Assembly (NCBI RefSeq): GCF_947495845.1
Contig: NZ_CANMAO010000031.1
Span: 1 to 45,315, forward strand
From: an uncultured Endozoicomonas sp.
Lineage (GTDB): Bacteria; Pseudomonadota; Gammaproteobacteria; Pseudomonadales; Endozoicomonadaceae
DNA: 45,315 bases
Reading direction: 5' to 3'
Part shown: in pieces, positions 19,468-28,013 of the stretch
Position numbering within the stretch: the stretch's first letter is position 1
Layout of the letters: each line of letters starts with the position of its first letter
Notes under the pieces: generated by a model
The model's input: only the letters and a program-made list of their open reading frames with translations
What the model was told of the DNA's origin: nothing
Databases searched by the model: none
Position numbers and translations under genes: made by a program

Positions 19468-20569
19468 GGGCAGCACCTCCCTGACGCATCTGATGTCTTA
19501 ACAATGCCTCTTCTTTCTGTTGGACTAACTGCGCAGGCATATTGGCGTAGTGATAATCAAAAAGATCTTCTATCTTGGGCAACGGTGTATTGAGATAGTT
19601 TTTTACGGATGCCTCAATCACACGATCAGCCTCTGCTTTCAAAGCCTGCTCTTTCTGCTCATCCCACAACCCTCGATGGTGAAGAAACTGTCGCAGTCGT
19701 TTAACTGGCTCCTTCTGCCACGCCTCTTCCAATTCAGAACTGTTGCGATAGCGACTGGCATCGTCAGCAGTTGTGTGATCACACAGGCGGTAGGTAATTG
19801 CTTCGATGACGGTTGCACCTTTACCCTGACGGGCTCTCTCGATGGCTTCGCTGATCACTTCGTGCAGGGCAATGACGTCATTACCGTCCACCTGAAACGA
19901 TGGCAGTCCGGCTGCGTTACCTTTCTGACAAAGCGTAGGCGCACCAGATTGAATCTTGCGTGGAACCGAAATAGCCCACTGGTTATTGTTGATAATGTAA
20001 ACGACGGGGAGCTGCCATGTTCCTGCCAAGTTCAACGCTTCGCCAAAATCACCTTTTGATGTAGCGCCATCCCCAAGGGCGCACAGCGCAACCTGCATAG
20101 GCTCACCCGCTTCATGGCGAATTTTTATTGCGGTTGCGATACCCGCCGCATGACCCGCCTGTGTCGCTATGGGTACACAATTTGGCAGGTCCTTTCCCCA
20201 GGCATCACTAGCACTGCCCCGCTCATCGCCGCCCCAGTAAAGAAGAACATCGCTAAGAGGAATCCCTCTTTTCATCAAACCAGGAAGGTCCCGATAGTAA
20301 GGAATCAGTACATCGTCTTTTTTCAAAAGTGCGGCACATACGGTACTGATGGCTTCCTGACCAAGGCAGGAAGGATAAGTCCCCATTTTACCGGTTCGTT
20401 GTAAGGCAACTGCCTTTTGATCGCCACAGCGGGCAACCACCATCGATTGGTAGTAGTCGATTAGCGTTTCAGTATTAAAAGTCCAGGATGGCAGGTTTTT
20501 CATGACTTCACCTTCCGCATCCAGATATTGTTCCATCGCTGGCTGGTTCTGTTCCGATCGAGTCATCAT
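19460..20569 (-). CDS. bkdA1: Branched-chain 2-oxoacid dehydrogenase E1 alpha subunit
   Basis: A ~369-residue thiamine-diphosphate enzyme subunit. The TPP-binding motif is GDGATSKGDFGEALNLAGTW followed by NNNQWAIS. Other family blocks are YYRDLPGLMKRGIPLSD, ATQAGHAAGIATAIK and the phosphorylation-loop-like YRLCDHTTADDASRYR, which matches branched-chain rather than pyruvate E1. Two adjacent ATGs (20569 and 20566) follow an AGGGA; either may be used. It acts with E1 beta. It lies 20 nt after the leucine dehydrogenase gene and overlaps E1 beta. Confidence 0.93.
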   Translation of the reverse strand: MMTRSEQNQPAMEQYLDAEGEVMKNLPSWTFNTETLIDYYQSMVVARCGDQKAVALQRTGKMGTYPSCLGQEAISTVCAALLKKDDVLIPYYRDLPGLMKRGIPLSDVLLYWGGDERGSASDAWGKDLPNCVPIATQAGHAAGIATAIKIRHEAGEPMQVALCALGDGATSKGDFGEALNLAGTWQLPVVYIINNNQWAISVPRKIQSGAPTLCQKGNAAGLPSFQVDGNDVIALHEVISEAIERARQGKGATVIEAITYRLCDHTTADDASRYRNSSELEEAWQKEPVKRLRQFLHHRGLWDEQKEQALKAEADRVIEASVKNYLNTPLPKIEDLFDYHYANMPAQLVQQKEEALLRHQMRQGGAAHE

Positions 20570-20589
20570 TCTTTCCCTATGCAAAAGAC

Positions 20590-21636
20590 TTAAGCTGATA
20601 GCTTTGTCTGTTCGTGTCCGTAGACCATGGCTTCTGCCATTTGATCCGCAATCACACTGGCAGGAAGGCCGGTTTGATTCTGCCTGCTGAAAATCTGCAG
20701 CAACGTGTCGCTTATGTTTTGCAGTTTTCTCTGCATCTCACTGTCTGAGTGGCGCAGATAATTCATGGCAACAAAAATCAAACCACCGGAATTAATCAGG
20801 TAATCCGGCGCATAGAGAATGTTTCGATTGAAAAGGGAGTAGCCATCCTGCTCAGTCAATAATTGATTGTTGGCTGAACCGGCAATGGCAGCACAGTTGA
20901 GCTGATCGATGGTTTCACTGTTCAGGATGCCGCCCAGTCCACAGGGGCTGAATACGTCACAGGGTGCGCTGTAGATGTCCTCTGGTGCGATAACTCTGGC
21001 ACCAAACGCTTTCCGACATTGTTCAACCCGTTGATGATCAATATCTGTGACCGTTAACAGTGCGCCATCGTTGTGTAATCGCCGGCAAAGTGCATAACCT
21101 ACATTTCCCAAACCCTGCACTGCCACGCGCACACCTTTCAGCGATTCAGGTAAATCAGGATGCGCCTTCAGGCTGGCAAGAATGCCGTAATACACGCCTT
21201 CGGCAGTATAAGGTGCCGGGCTGCCACAACTGGATGTGCAGGTAACGTGAGCAGATTGCGAAGCGATGGTGTCCATATCCATCACCGTTGTGCCGCTGTC
21301 CATGGCCGTGGCATAACGACCACCTAACTCATTCAAAAATCGACCGAATGCCTGAAACAGTGCTTTGCGATCATATTCTCCTTCTGGCTCCATGATCACG
21401 GCTTTGCCACCACCAAGGTCTAACCCCGCAAGGGCTGCCTTGTAGCTCATGCCACGGGCTAACCGTATTGCATCGGTAATGGCTTCTTCTGAAGAGGCGT
21501 AGGGAATAATTCGACACCCTCCCAAGGCAGGGCCCCGGCGGGTACTGTGAATAGCAATGACGGATTGGAGGCCGGATGCTTCATCGTATCGACAATGAAG
21601 ATCATCAAGGTGCGCCTCGGTAATCTGTCTGAACAT
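20590..21636 (-). CDS. Leucine/valine dehydrogenase (Glu/Leu/Phe/Val family)
   Basis: A 348-residue NAD-dependent amino-acid dehydrogenase. The catalytic lysines are in RGMSYKAALAGLDLGGGKAV, the dinucleotide fold is VQGLGNVGYALCRRLHNDG, and PCGLGGILN is conserved in leucine dehydrogenases. It deaminates branched-chain amino acids to the 2-oxoacids used by the E1/E2 genes that follow, so it opens a complete amino-acid-to-acyl-CoA route. GGAGG lies eight bases before the ATG. A good promoter lies at 21820-21849, leaving a ~175-nt leader. Exact preference (Leu or Val) cannot be read from sequence. Confidence 0.92.
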   Translation of the reverse strand: MFRQITEAHLDDLHCRYDEASGLQSVIAIHSTRRGPALGGCRIIPYASSEEAITDAIRLARGMSYKAALAGLDLGGGKAVIMEPEGEYDRKALFQAFGRFLNELGGRYATAMDSGTTVMDMDTIASQSAHVTCTSSCGSPAPYTAEGVYYGILASLKAHPDLPESLKGVRVAVQGLGNVGYALCRRLHNDGALLTVTDIDHQRVEQCRKAFGARVIAPEDIYSAPCDVFSPCGLGGILNSETIDQLNCAAIAGSANNQLLTEQDGYSLFNRNILYAPDYLINSGGLIFVAMNYLRHSDSEMQRKLQNISDTLLQIFSRQNQTGLPASVIADQMAEAMVYGHEQTKLSA

Positions 21637-21819
21637 GACGGGATCCTCCGTATGTTGCAGAGCAGCAGGCTCTGGTTCAAAGCTTGTTTATCGGCGGATT
21701 TCCGGTGAGAAAAAGTCGATAACAAGGCCATTTATTATTGTTTTAGCGCTGAGCTTTGCTCACGATCAGAGAGCAATACGCAGTTGAACATCAGGCGTTT
21801 TGTTATGTTGCCTTATACG

Positions 21820-21849
21820 ATTACAGAAGAAATCTGAATCGGTTGTCAA
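21820..21849 (-). promoter_or_regulatory. Sigma-70 promoter of the leucine dehydrogenase-bkd operon
   Basis: Minus strand TTGACA (21844-21849), an 18-nt spacer and TGTAAT (21820-21825, 5 of 6 matches). The start would be near 21813, giving a leader of ~175 nt before the ATG. The flanking DNA is AT-rich, suitable for Lrp binding, but no specific operator is claimed. Confidence 0.65.
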
Positions 21850-22028
21850 TACCAGAGAAATTAAGAGTCTCTTCCCAAAACCCTATAACATCTTGTTTTT
21901 GCTGATAATGATTCGTCACACATCTCAATTGTAAAGAATGGTAGTTCCATGAATGTCGATCAACAGATGCATTTTAAAAACAAAAAATGCTAACTTAGGG
22001 CTTCCTGCCAGTTTTGTAAGGAGGCTAA
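21850..22028. other. Intergenic region upstream of the PilZ gene
   Basis: AT-rich, with a GCATTTT / AAAATGC inverted repeat just before the PilZ gene (around 21970-21991) and a strong AAGGAGG ribosome-binding site at 22018-22024. I see no gene here. Confidence 0.45.
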
Positions 22029-22412
22029 ATGTCGGAATTTATACAAGAAAAACGCCAATATCCGAGAAAATCACTGGAAAAAACCGCTGAGGTTCTGGAT
22101 AACGACACCGGGCTCTCCCTCGGTATTCTCGAAGATGTATCCAAGGGCGGTTTCAGTATTCTCACGGACCAAGGCATGCGCCCATCTGAAACCAGAAATG
22201 TCACGCTGGTGCTACCAGGCCCTCAGGGCAGCCCACACAAAGTCTCTCTGACGGCTGAATGCATATGGTGCCAGACCATTACTGAGCGTGCAGACTTTGC
22301 CGCCGGTTTTGCGCTGAGAAGCATTGAAGATCAAGATGAAGTGGCGCTGAACTATTACATCAGAGACTATCAAGTCGCAGGCCAGAAGGCAGGTGAGCTG
22401 GAGGAAAGCTAG
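22029..22412 (+). CDS. PilZ domain protein (probable c-di-GMP binder)
   Basis: A 127-residue single-domain protein. The c-di-GMP-binding motifs of PilZ are both intact: RxxxR at residues 9-13 (RQYPR) and DxSxxG at 36-41 (DVSKGG). The beta-barrel follows with FSILTD and a CIWCQ strand, then ADFAAGFALRSIED. It is cytoplasmic, with no signal or membrane segment. Strong AAGGAGG before the ATG. Neighbours (bkd operon, Lrp) give no target; stand-alone PilZ proteins relay c-di-GMP to motility, adhesion or secretion partners. Confidence 0.9.
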   Translation: MSEFIQEKRQYPRKSLEKTAEVLDNDTGLSLGILEDVSKGGFSILTDQGMRPSETRNVTLVLPGPQGSPHKVSLTAECIWCQTITERADFAAGFALRSIEDQDEVALNYYIRDYQVAGQKAGELEES

Positions 22413-22431
22413 CTCACCCTGATACTACCCT

Positions 22432-22920
22432 TCAGTCTGAAATGGGCAGGTTAAGTGTTTCCTTGAGCTCTTCCATTACGATGTAACTCTTGGATTCCCG
22501 AACACCTGGCAGCTTCAGCAGAATATCCCCAAGCAGCTCACGGTAGGAGGCCATTTCAGAAATACGGGCCTTAACCAGATAATCAAAATGGCCAGATACC
22601 AGATGGCACTCCAAGACGTTAGGCAACTTAATCACCGCTTTACGGAAGTCATCAAAAATATCTGCGGACTTGCTATATAGGCTGATTTCCACAAAAACCA
22701 GAAGCCCAGCTTGAAGATATTTGGGGTTCAACCGGGCGGCATAACCCTGAATAATCCCTTCTCGCTCAAGGCGTTTAACACGCTCCATGCAGGGCGTTGT
22801 GCTCAAACCAACTTTGTCTGCCAGCTCAACATATGAAATTCGCCCCTGTTCTTGCAGAGTGCGAAGAATGTTACGATCAATACGATCTAACTGACGGATG
22901 ACTTCTTTTCGGCTTCTCAT
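22432..22920 (-). CDS. lrp: Leucine-responsive regulatory protein
   Basis: A 162-residue Lrp/AsnC regulator, close to E. coli Lrp (164) throughout: LDRIDRNILRTLQEQGRISYVE, the helix-turn-helix VELADKVGLSTTPCMERVKR, RLEREGIIQGYAARLNP, then the RAM/AsnC ligand domain LLVFVEISLY, ECHLVSGHFDYLVKAR and LPGVRESKSYIVMEELKE. It senses leucine and controls amino-acid metabolism globally. It lies beside, but convergent with PilZ and apart from, the leucine dehydrogenase-bkd operon, which is a natural target. A palindromic repeat starts 69 nt upstream of its ATG. Confidence 0.92.
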   Translation of the reverse strand: MRSRKEVIRQLDRIDRNILRTLQEQGRISYVELADKVGLSTTPCMERVKRLEREGIIQGYAARLNPKYLQAGLLVFVEISLYSKSADIFDDFRKAVIKLPNVLECHLVSGHFDYLVKARISEMASYRELLGDILLKLPGVRESKSYIVMEELKETLNLPISD

Positions 22921-22988
22921 GATCTCAGTCGTTTGCTGAAAGTACGCATTTAGGGAGATATCCTTCGGCCATTATCTCTGATCCTTGT

Positions 22989-23113
22989 ATACCCTTCGCC
23001 TTTCAAGTTGCTACTTTGTTGGCTGCATTCGCTCATCCCGATCACCTACTCTTTGTAGGCTCACGGGTTTCGCTTATTTGCCGCCGCGTAGCAACTCGAA
23101 ATCCTTTGGGTAT
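22989..23113. repeat. Palindromic intergenic repeat, copy 2 (upstream of lrp)
   Basis: A ~125 bp element with ATACCC / GGGTAT ends and inverted arms: TTTCAAGTTGCTAC (left) pairs with GTAGCAACTCGAAA (right) with one mismatch. The centre forms CTAC-TCTTT-GTAG within CCCG...CGGG. It is clearly related to copy 1 (11885-12027). Such palindromic mobile repeats are common in marine gammaproteobacteria. No ORF is present. Confidence 0.8.
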
Positions 23114-23462
23114 AGGAATCAATAGGCAAATACCCTTCGGGTCACGCAGATTAGGGTAGGAATTGAAAATCTGCAAGTGAGCATTACTATTACCCTTTAT
23201 CAGGGTTTATCGCAAAATCATTTTCAAGCACCCCTTTTTTATGGACAATGCCCTCCGCTTTTTACTTCCCTGAAGGTATGAAGGCTCTTTTCATAAGCAA
23301 CCTGCACTATTCCAAAACACGGAGATACAGGCAGTTATCCGTTTCTGACGATAAACTTATGACACCTGAGCCTATTGAAGCTTAAGCTACCGAAGTTTGT
23401 CTTCGGATCATTTTATGCAGGTTCAAACCTGTTTTTTCATCCCGGGCTGGAGAAATTATTAG
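23114..23462. other. potG upstream region
   Basis: A 349-nt stretch with no gene. It starts with a small ACCC-TTC-GGGT hairpin (~23132) and ends with two tandem hairpins just before potG, listed separately. It should contain the promoter of the polyamine transporter operon; I could not assign boxes with confidence. Confidence 0.5.
23390..23437 (+). promoter_or_regulatory. Tandem leader hairpins with T-run before potG
   Basis: CCGAAG-TTTGT-CTTCGG (23390-23406) is followed by CAGGTT-CA-AACCTG (23418-23431) and six T residues (23432-23437). The second has terminator form but a short stem, and sits 25 nt before the potG ATG with no plus-strand gene for ~1 kb upstream. That placement suggests attenuation or translational control rather than termination of another gene. 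Confidence 0.4.
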
Positions 23463-24626
23463 ATGAATACTGCATCTGTCTCCCCGAAAAACACCGCATC
23501 AGCGCACTCTTCTATACAGCAGAAAAGCCGTGCCAGCGATGAAGTTCTGGTCAGAATTGATCAGATCACCAAGAAGTTTGATGACACGATTGCTGTTGAT
23601 AATGTCAGCCTGAATATTCAAAAGGGTGAGATTTTTGCGCTGCTGGGTGGATCAGGATCAGGTAAATCCACTCTATTGAGAATGCTGGCGGGTTTTGAGA
23701 CACCATCAGAAGGCAATATTTATCTGGATGGCCAGAACATCACCCATCTGCCGCCTTATCTGCGCCCGATTAATATGATGTTTCAGTCGTATGCACTGTT
23801 CCCCCATATGACCGTGGAGCAGAACGTTGCCTTCGGCTTGAAACAAGATCGCCTGCCCAAAGACATTATTGCCCAGCGGGTGCAGGAAATGCTGAAACTG
23901 GTGCATATGGAAAAATATGCCCGTCGAAAACCACATCAATTGTCCGGTGGTCAGCGTCAGCGTGTTGCTCTGGCTCGCAGCCTTGCCAAGCGGCCAAAAC
24001 TGCTACTGCTGGATGAGCCCATGGGCGCTCTGGATAAAAAACTCCGCAGTCGTATGCAGCTGGAAGTGGTGGATATCATCGAAGAAGTAGGCGTCACCTG
24101 CATTATGGTGACCCACGATCAGGAAGAAGCCATGACTATGGCGGAACGCATCGGAATTATGGATGCGGGTTGGATTGTTCAGGTAGGCACGCCTATCGAT
24201 ATTTATGAAAATCCCAACAGCCGTATGACCGCTGAGTTCATTGGCTCCGTGAATATGTTTGAAGGTGAGATTATTGAGGAAGAGGCGGGTTACGTCATCA
24301 TTAACTCCCCCCAGATTGATCAGCCCATCTACATTGGTCACGGCATTATGGCGCCGCTGGAAGATCGTAAAGTCTGGATCGCCGTTCGCCCGGAAAAAAC
24401 CATGGTGACCCGTGAAGAGCCAGAAGGTAACTACAACTGGAGCCGCGGCCTGGTACACGATATTGCGTACCTTGGTGGACACTCGGTTTATCATATACGA
24501 CTACCATCCGGCATGATGGTGCAGTCCAACATGGCCAACGTTATCCGTACTGCCGACAATCCAACCTGGGGCGATGAAGTATTCATCAGCTGGGACGATG
24601 ACAGCGGCGTAGTACTGAACAGCTGA
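23463..24626 (+). CDS. potG: Polyamine (putrescine/spermidine) ABC transporter ATPase, PotG-like
   Basis: A 387-residue ABC ATPase. Walker A is GGSGSGKSTLL near residue 65, the Q-loop is MMFQSYALFPHMTVEQN, the signature is LSGGQRQRVALARSLAKRP, Walker B is LLLLDEPMGALDKKLR and the H-loop is MVTHDQEEAMTMAERIGIM. The C-terminal TOBE domain (~residue 290 on; VRPEKTMVTREEPEG) is typical of PotA/PotG. The first ~28 residues are polar, as in PotG. GGAG lies about nine bases before the ATG. It works with the two permeases that follow; 147 nt separate it from the first. No binding-protein gene (potF) is adjacent. Confidence 0.92.
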   Translation: MNTASVSPKNTASAHSSIQQKSRASDEVLVRIDQITKKFDDTIAVDNVSLNIQKGEIFALLGGSGSGKSTLLRMLAGFETPSEGNIYLDGQNITHLPPYLRPINMMFQSYALFPHMTVEQNVAFGLKQDRLPKDIIAQRVQEMLKLVHMEKYARRKPHQLSGGQRQRVALARSLAKRPKLLLLDEPMGALDKKLRSRMQLEVVDIIEEVGVTCIMVTHDQEEAMTMAERIGIMDAGWIVQVGTPIDIYENPNSRMTAEFIGSVNMFEGEIIEEEAGYVIINSPQIDQPIYIGHGIMAPLEDRKVWIAVRPEKTMVTREEPEGNYNWSRGLVHDIAYLGGHSVYHIRLPSGMMVQSNMANVIRTADNPTWGDEVFISWDDDSGVVLNS

Positions 24627-24773
24627 CTAATAGAAGCTACTCTAAATACTATTTATCGTTCGGACTACAGCTCGGATATGTACCCCTGCTGAAGATCATT
24701 TATTTTTTGTTGTACGTCTGCGGCTGAATACATTTCCACTTCTGCCGCTGATATCGATATTGTGGAAACTGCC

Positions 24774-25724
24774 ATGTCCAATGCTCAAGCAAAAGGTTCA
24801 GCCACGTTGAAGTGGGGACCAGAGAGGCTACACGCCTTAAAGGAAATGTGGGGACGCCGCCTGGTACTGGGCGTCCCCTATCTCTGGTTGTTGCTGTTTT
24901 TTCTTGTTCCGTTTCTGATTGTGGTCAAGATCAGTTTCTCGTCTGCAGAAATTGCTATACCACCGTACTCGCCCGTTATTGAATATCTGGACGAGGTGTT
25001 AACCATTAACCTCAACCTCGGCAATTACTTTTTCCTTGCTGATGATGAGATGTACCTGCAAGCCTATTTGACCTCGATCAAGCTGGCTGCCATTGCTACT
25101 TTCTTCTGTCTGATGCTGGGTTACCCGATGGCCTACGCCATGGCCAAAGCACCCGGAAGAAAACAAAGCTTCCTGCTCATGCTGGTGTTACTGCCATCGT
25201 GGACATCCTTCCTGATCCGAATCTATGCCTGGATGGGAATACTGAAAAATAACGGCCTGCTGAACAATCTGCTGATGTGGCTCGGGTTGATTGATCAACC
25301 GATGCAAATATTAAACACGAACATTGCCGTGTATATCGGTATCGTTTATGCCTACCTGCCGTTTATGGTGTTGCCGATCTATGCCAACCTGACACAACTG
25401 GATAAATCGTTGCATGAGGCAGCAAATGATCTGGGCTGTCGCCCTTGGGAAACCTTTTTCCGCGTAACACTGCCACTGTCCAAAAGCGGTATTATCGCCG
25501 GCTGCATGCTGGTATTCATCCCATCTGTAGGCGAATACGTTATTCCTGAATTACTGGGAGGACCAGAAAGCCTGATGATTGGTAAGGTGCTCTGGCAGGA
25601 GTTCTTTAATAACCGTGACTGGCCGCTGGCTGGCTCTCTGGCCATGATCATGCTGCTGATTCTTTGCCTGCCCATCGCCTTCTTTAACCGCCAGCAGGCA
25701 AAACAGATGGAGGCTGGTCATTGA
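24774..25724 (+). CDS. potH: Polyamine ABC transporter permease, PotH-like
   Basis: A 316-residue inner-membrane permease with six helices; the first is at ~residues 30-50 (VLGVPYLWLLLFFLVPFLIVVKISFS, in two parts). The EAA coupling motif is EAANDLGCRPWETFFRVTLPL. Other PotH hallmarks are AYAMAKAPGRKQ and WTSFLIRIYAWMGILKNNGLLN. I chose the ATG at 24774 with GGA upstream; an in-frame GTG at 24762 is possible. It pairs with PotI, whose ATG shares the last base of this stop codon. Confidence 0.93.
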   Translation: MSNAQAKGSATLKWGPERLHALKEMWGRRLVLGVPYLWLLLFFLVPFLIVVKISFSSAEIAIPPYSPVIEYLDEVLTINLNLGNYFFLADDEMYLQAYLTSIKLAAIATFFCLMLGYPMAYAMAKAPGRKQSFLLMLVLLPSWTSFLIRIYAWMGILKNNGLLNNLLMWLGLIDQPMQILNTNIAVYIGIVYAYLPFMVLPIYANLTQLDKSLHEAANDLGCRPWETFFRVTLPLSKSGIIAGCMLVFIPSVGEYVIPELLGGPESLMIGKVLWQEFFNNRDWPLAGSLAMIMLLILCLPIAFFNRQQAKQMEAGH

Positions 25725-26605
25725 TGAGTGCTGCCATTCAAAAAAGTGCTGAACAGACGTCGTCCATCAGGCGATTCAAAAAGCCTGGATTTTCCACCGT
25801 CATGCTGATTATTGGGCTGATTTTTCTATATCTGCCCATGTTTATTCTGGTGTTCTATTCGTTCAACGCTTCACGACTCGTGACCGTCTGGGCGGGATTT
25901 TCTACCAAGTGGTATGTGGAATTGTTTCAGGATGAACAATTGATGGGTGCCGTGTGGACGAGCCTGAGAATTGCTTTCTACAACGCCACCATGGCAGTCA
26001 TACTCGGTACGGTTTCTGCCTTTGTGCTGGACCGTTTTGGAAAATTTCGTGGCAGAACCATGTTTAACAGCATGCTGACCGCGCCGCTGGTGATGCCAGA
26101 CGTCATTACTGGTCTATCCCTGCTGCTGTTGTTTGTCACCATGGCGGATCTGATTGGCTGGCCTATGGAACGAGGGATGCTAACCATCTGGATTGCCCAC
26201 GTGACCTTCTCAACAGCTTATGTGGCGGTGGTTATCGGTGCACGGTTAAGGGAAGTGGATCGCTCTATCGAAGAAGCTGCTTTAGATTTGGGCGCTACGC
26301 CACTAAGAACCTTCTTCCTGATTACCATTCCAACCATCGCACCTGCACTTGCGGCTGGTTGGTTGCTGGCATTTACCCTGTCGCTGGATGATCTGGTTAT
26401 CGCCAGTTTTGTTTCCGGGCCGGGCTCCACTACTCTACCGATGGTGGTATTTTCATCGGTTCGACTGGGTATTTCACCCAAGATCAACGCCATGGCGACC
26501 CTGATTATTGTGGTGGTATCACTGGCGGCACTGCTGGGATGGTGGTTTATGCGTCGAGCCGAGCGGGAGAGAAAAACAAATCTCGAACAGTTTAACAGCC
26601 ATTAA
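25724..26605 (+). CDS. potI: Polyamine ABC transporter permease, PotI-like
   Basis: A 293-residue permease with six predicted helices. Family stretches are LYLPMFILVFYSFNASRLVTVWAGFSTKWY (split by the first helix), APLVMPDVITGLSLLLLFV and the EAA motif EEAALDLGATPLRTFFLITIP. The ATG at 25724 overlaps the PotH stop (TGATG) and follows GGAGG in the end of potH, so translation is coupled. A TTG three bases earlier is less likely. It is the last gene of the operon; a palindromic terminator follows 9 nt later. Confidence 0.93.
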   Translation: MSAAIQKSAEQTSSIRRFKKPGFSTVMLIIGLIFLYLPMFILVFYSFNASRLVTVWAGFSTKWYVELFQDEQLMGAVWTSLRIAFYNATMAVILGTVSAFVLDRFGKFRGRTMFNSMLTAPLVMPDVITGLSLLLLFVTMADLIGWPMERGMLTIWIAHVTFSTAYVAVVIGARLREVDRSIEEAALDLGATPLRTFFLITIPTIAPALAAGWLLAFTLSLDDLVIASFVSGPGSTTLPMVVFSSVRLGISPKINAMATLIIVVVSLAALLGWWFMRRAERERKTNLEQFNSH

Positions 26606-26613
26606 ATCTGTAA

Positions 26614-26631
26614 AGCGCCCGATCGGGCGCT
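26614..26631. terminator. GC-rich palindromic terminator between potI and alr
   Basis: AGCGCCCGATCGGGCGCT is a perfect 18-base palindrome between two converging genes. No long T-run follows on either strand, so efficiency is uncertain, but placement fits a shared terminator. Confidence 0.65.
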
Positions 26632-26653
26632 GCTTATCTCATTGCGATAAGCA

Positions 26654-27805
26654 TCAGGAGTCGACAGAAGGCTCAAACAACAACGTGGAAGTTTCAGCAG
26701 CATTTTTGGAAGTATTTTCATAAACATCTTCAGAAACATAGTGCACTGGCACACGATTCAAGTTGCACAGTAGCTGATAAGGTATTGTGCTAGCGCCTTC
26801 CGCAACCTCATTGATCGACAACCCCTTTCCCCATAGGACAGCACGATCGCCAACCTTAACACCTGGGATACCGGTTAAATCAACCGTCAACATATCCATC
26901 GAAACACGCCCCACCAGCGGTACTTTATGACCATTGATAAGAACCGGTGTGCCGTTCGCTGCATGCCGTGGGTAACCGTCCGCATAACCCATAGCAACCA
27001 CACCCAAACGCGTGGGACGACTGGCTATCCACTGACTGCCGTAGCCCACGGAGCTGCCTGCTGGAACCTCTTTGATACTGATAATTGCGGAACTGAGCTC
27101 CATCACCGGTTTTAGCTCTGGTAATACGTTGCAGCTTTCTGGAAAAGGAGAAACACCGTAAAGCAGCAGACCTAGTCGATTCCATTGCCCTCGGGCTTCC
27201 GACAAAGCGACCAGTGCCGCAGAGTTACACAAACTACGATCGCCAGGTAACCCCATGGTGTGTTCATTGAAGGTTTCAAGCTGACGACGGGCGTGGGCAT
27301 TTTCTACTTCATCCGCACAGGCAAAGTGCGTCATCAGCACAATATCACAAACACTCTGATGACTATTCACCTGCTCCCAGACACTTCGATAGACTTCCGG
27401 GGCAAAGCCTACGCGCCCCATGCCCGAATCCATCTTCAACCAGACACGAATCGGGTTTTTGAAGTTATACGACAGAAGGGCATCTACCTGATATTGGTGG
27501 TGAATCACTATATCCAACTGATACTCATCAATATTATTCAGCTCTACTGCATCATAAAAACCTTCCAGCAGCAGTACTGGCTGACGAATACCAGCGGCTC
27601 GCAACTCAAGAGCCTCTTCAATACAGGCGACAGCAAAACCACTGGCAATATCTGCAAGCGCAGTTGCACAGGCGATCGCTCCGTGACCATAGGCATCCGC
27701 CTTGACCACAGCAATCGCCTGACCATTACCAGACAGCTGTTGGGCAACTCGATAGTTATGACGAAGTGCGTCAAGATCTATCGTTGCATTTGCTGGTCGT
27801 CCCAT
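26654..27805 (-). CDS. alr: Alanine racemase
   Basis: A 383-residue PLP enzyme interconverting L- and D-alanine for peptidoglycan. PLP-lysine is in VVKADAYGHGA (near residue 35). The catalytic Tyr lies in SSVGYGSQW with C-terminal domain MGYADGYPRHA and VSMDMLTVDL. It starts MGRPANATIDLDALRHN, the normal start. The C-terminus runs ~20 residues past the conserved NLNRVPVHYV end and is variable. It stands alone, convergent with potI. Confidence 0.95.
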   Translation of the reverse strand: MGRPANATIDLDALRHNYRVAQQLSGNGQAIAVVKADAYGHGAIACATALADIASGFAVACIEEALELRAAGIRQPVLLLEGFYDAVELNNIDEYQLDIVIHHQYQVDALLSYNFKNPIRVWLKMDSGMGRVGFAPEVYRSVWEQVNSHQSVCDIVLMTHFACADEVENAHARRQLETFNEHTMGLPGDRSLCNSAALVALSEARGQWNRLGLLLYGVSPFPESCNVLPELKPVMELSSAIISIKEVPAGSSVGYGSQWIASRPTRLGVVAMGYADGYPRHAANGTPVLINGHKVPLVGRVSMDMLTVDLTGIPGVKVGDRAVLWGKGLSINEVAEGASTIPYQLLCNLNRVPVHYVSEDVYENTSKNAAETSTLLFEPSVDS

Positions 27806-28013
27806 GTTGTTTGAGATTCCCCCCCGGGAACAATTTTCACAGCTGACATCCTATCAATTAATAACCATCAGCTCTTTATGTGTTTATCGAAATTATATAG
27901 ATGCATAAATAATACCCTTTAGTCGTATTTATCCATAGATCTCATAGCATCTTATTCTTATATAACGACAAATTGTCTTACGAAGGATTCAGCAAGGGAG
28001 GAAGCACCAGTGC

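Noticed and set aside
22405-22435. Terminator between the converging PilZ and lrp genes
   Set aside because: No stable hairpin is visible in the short gap.
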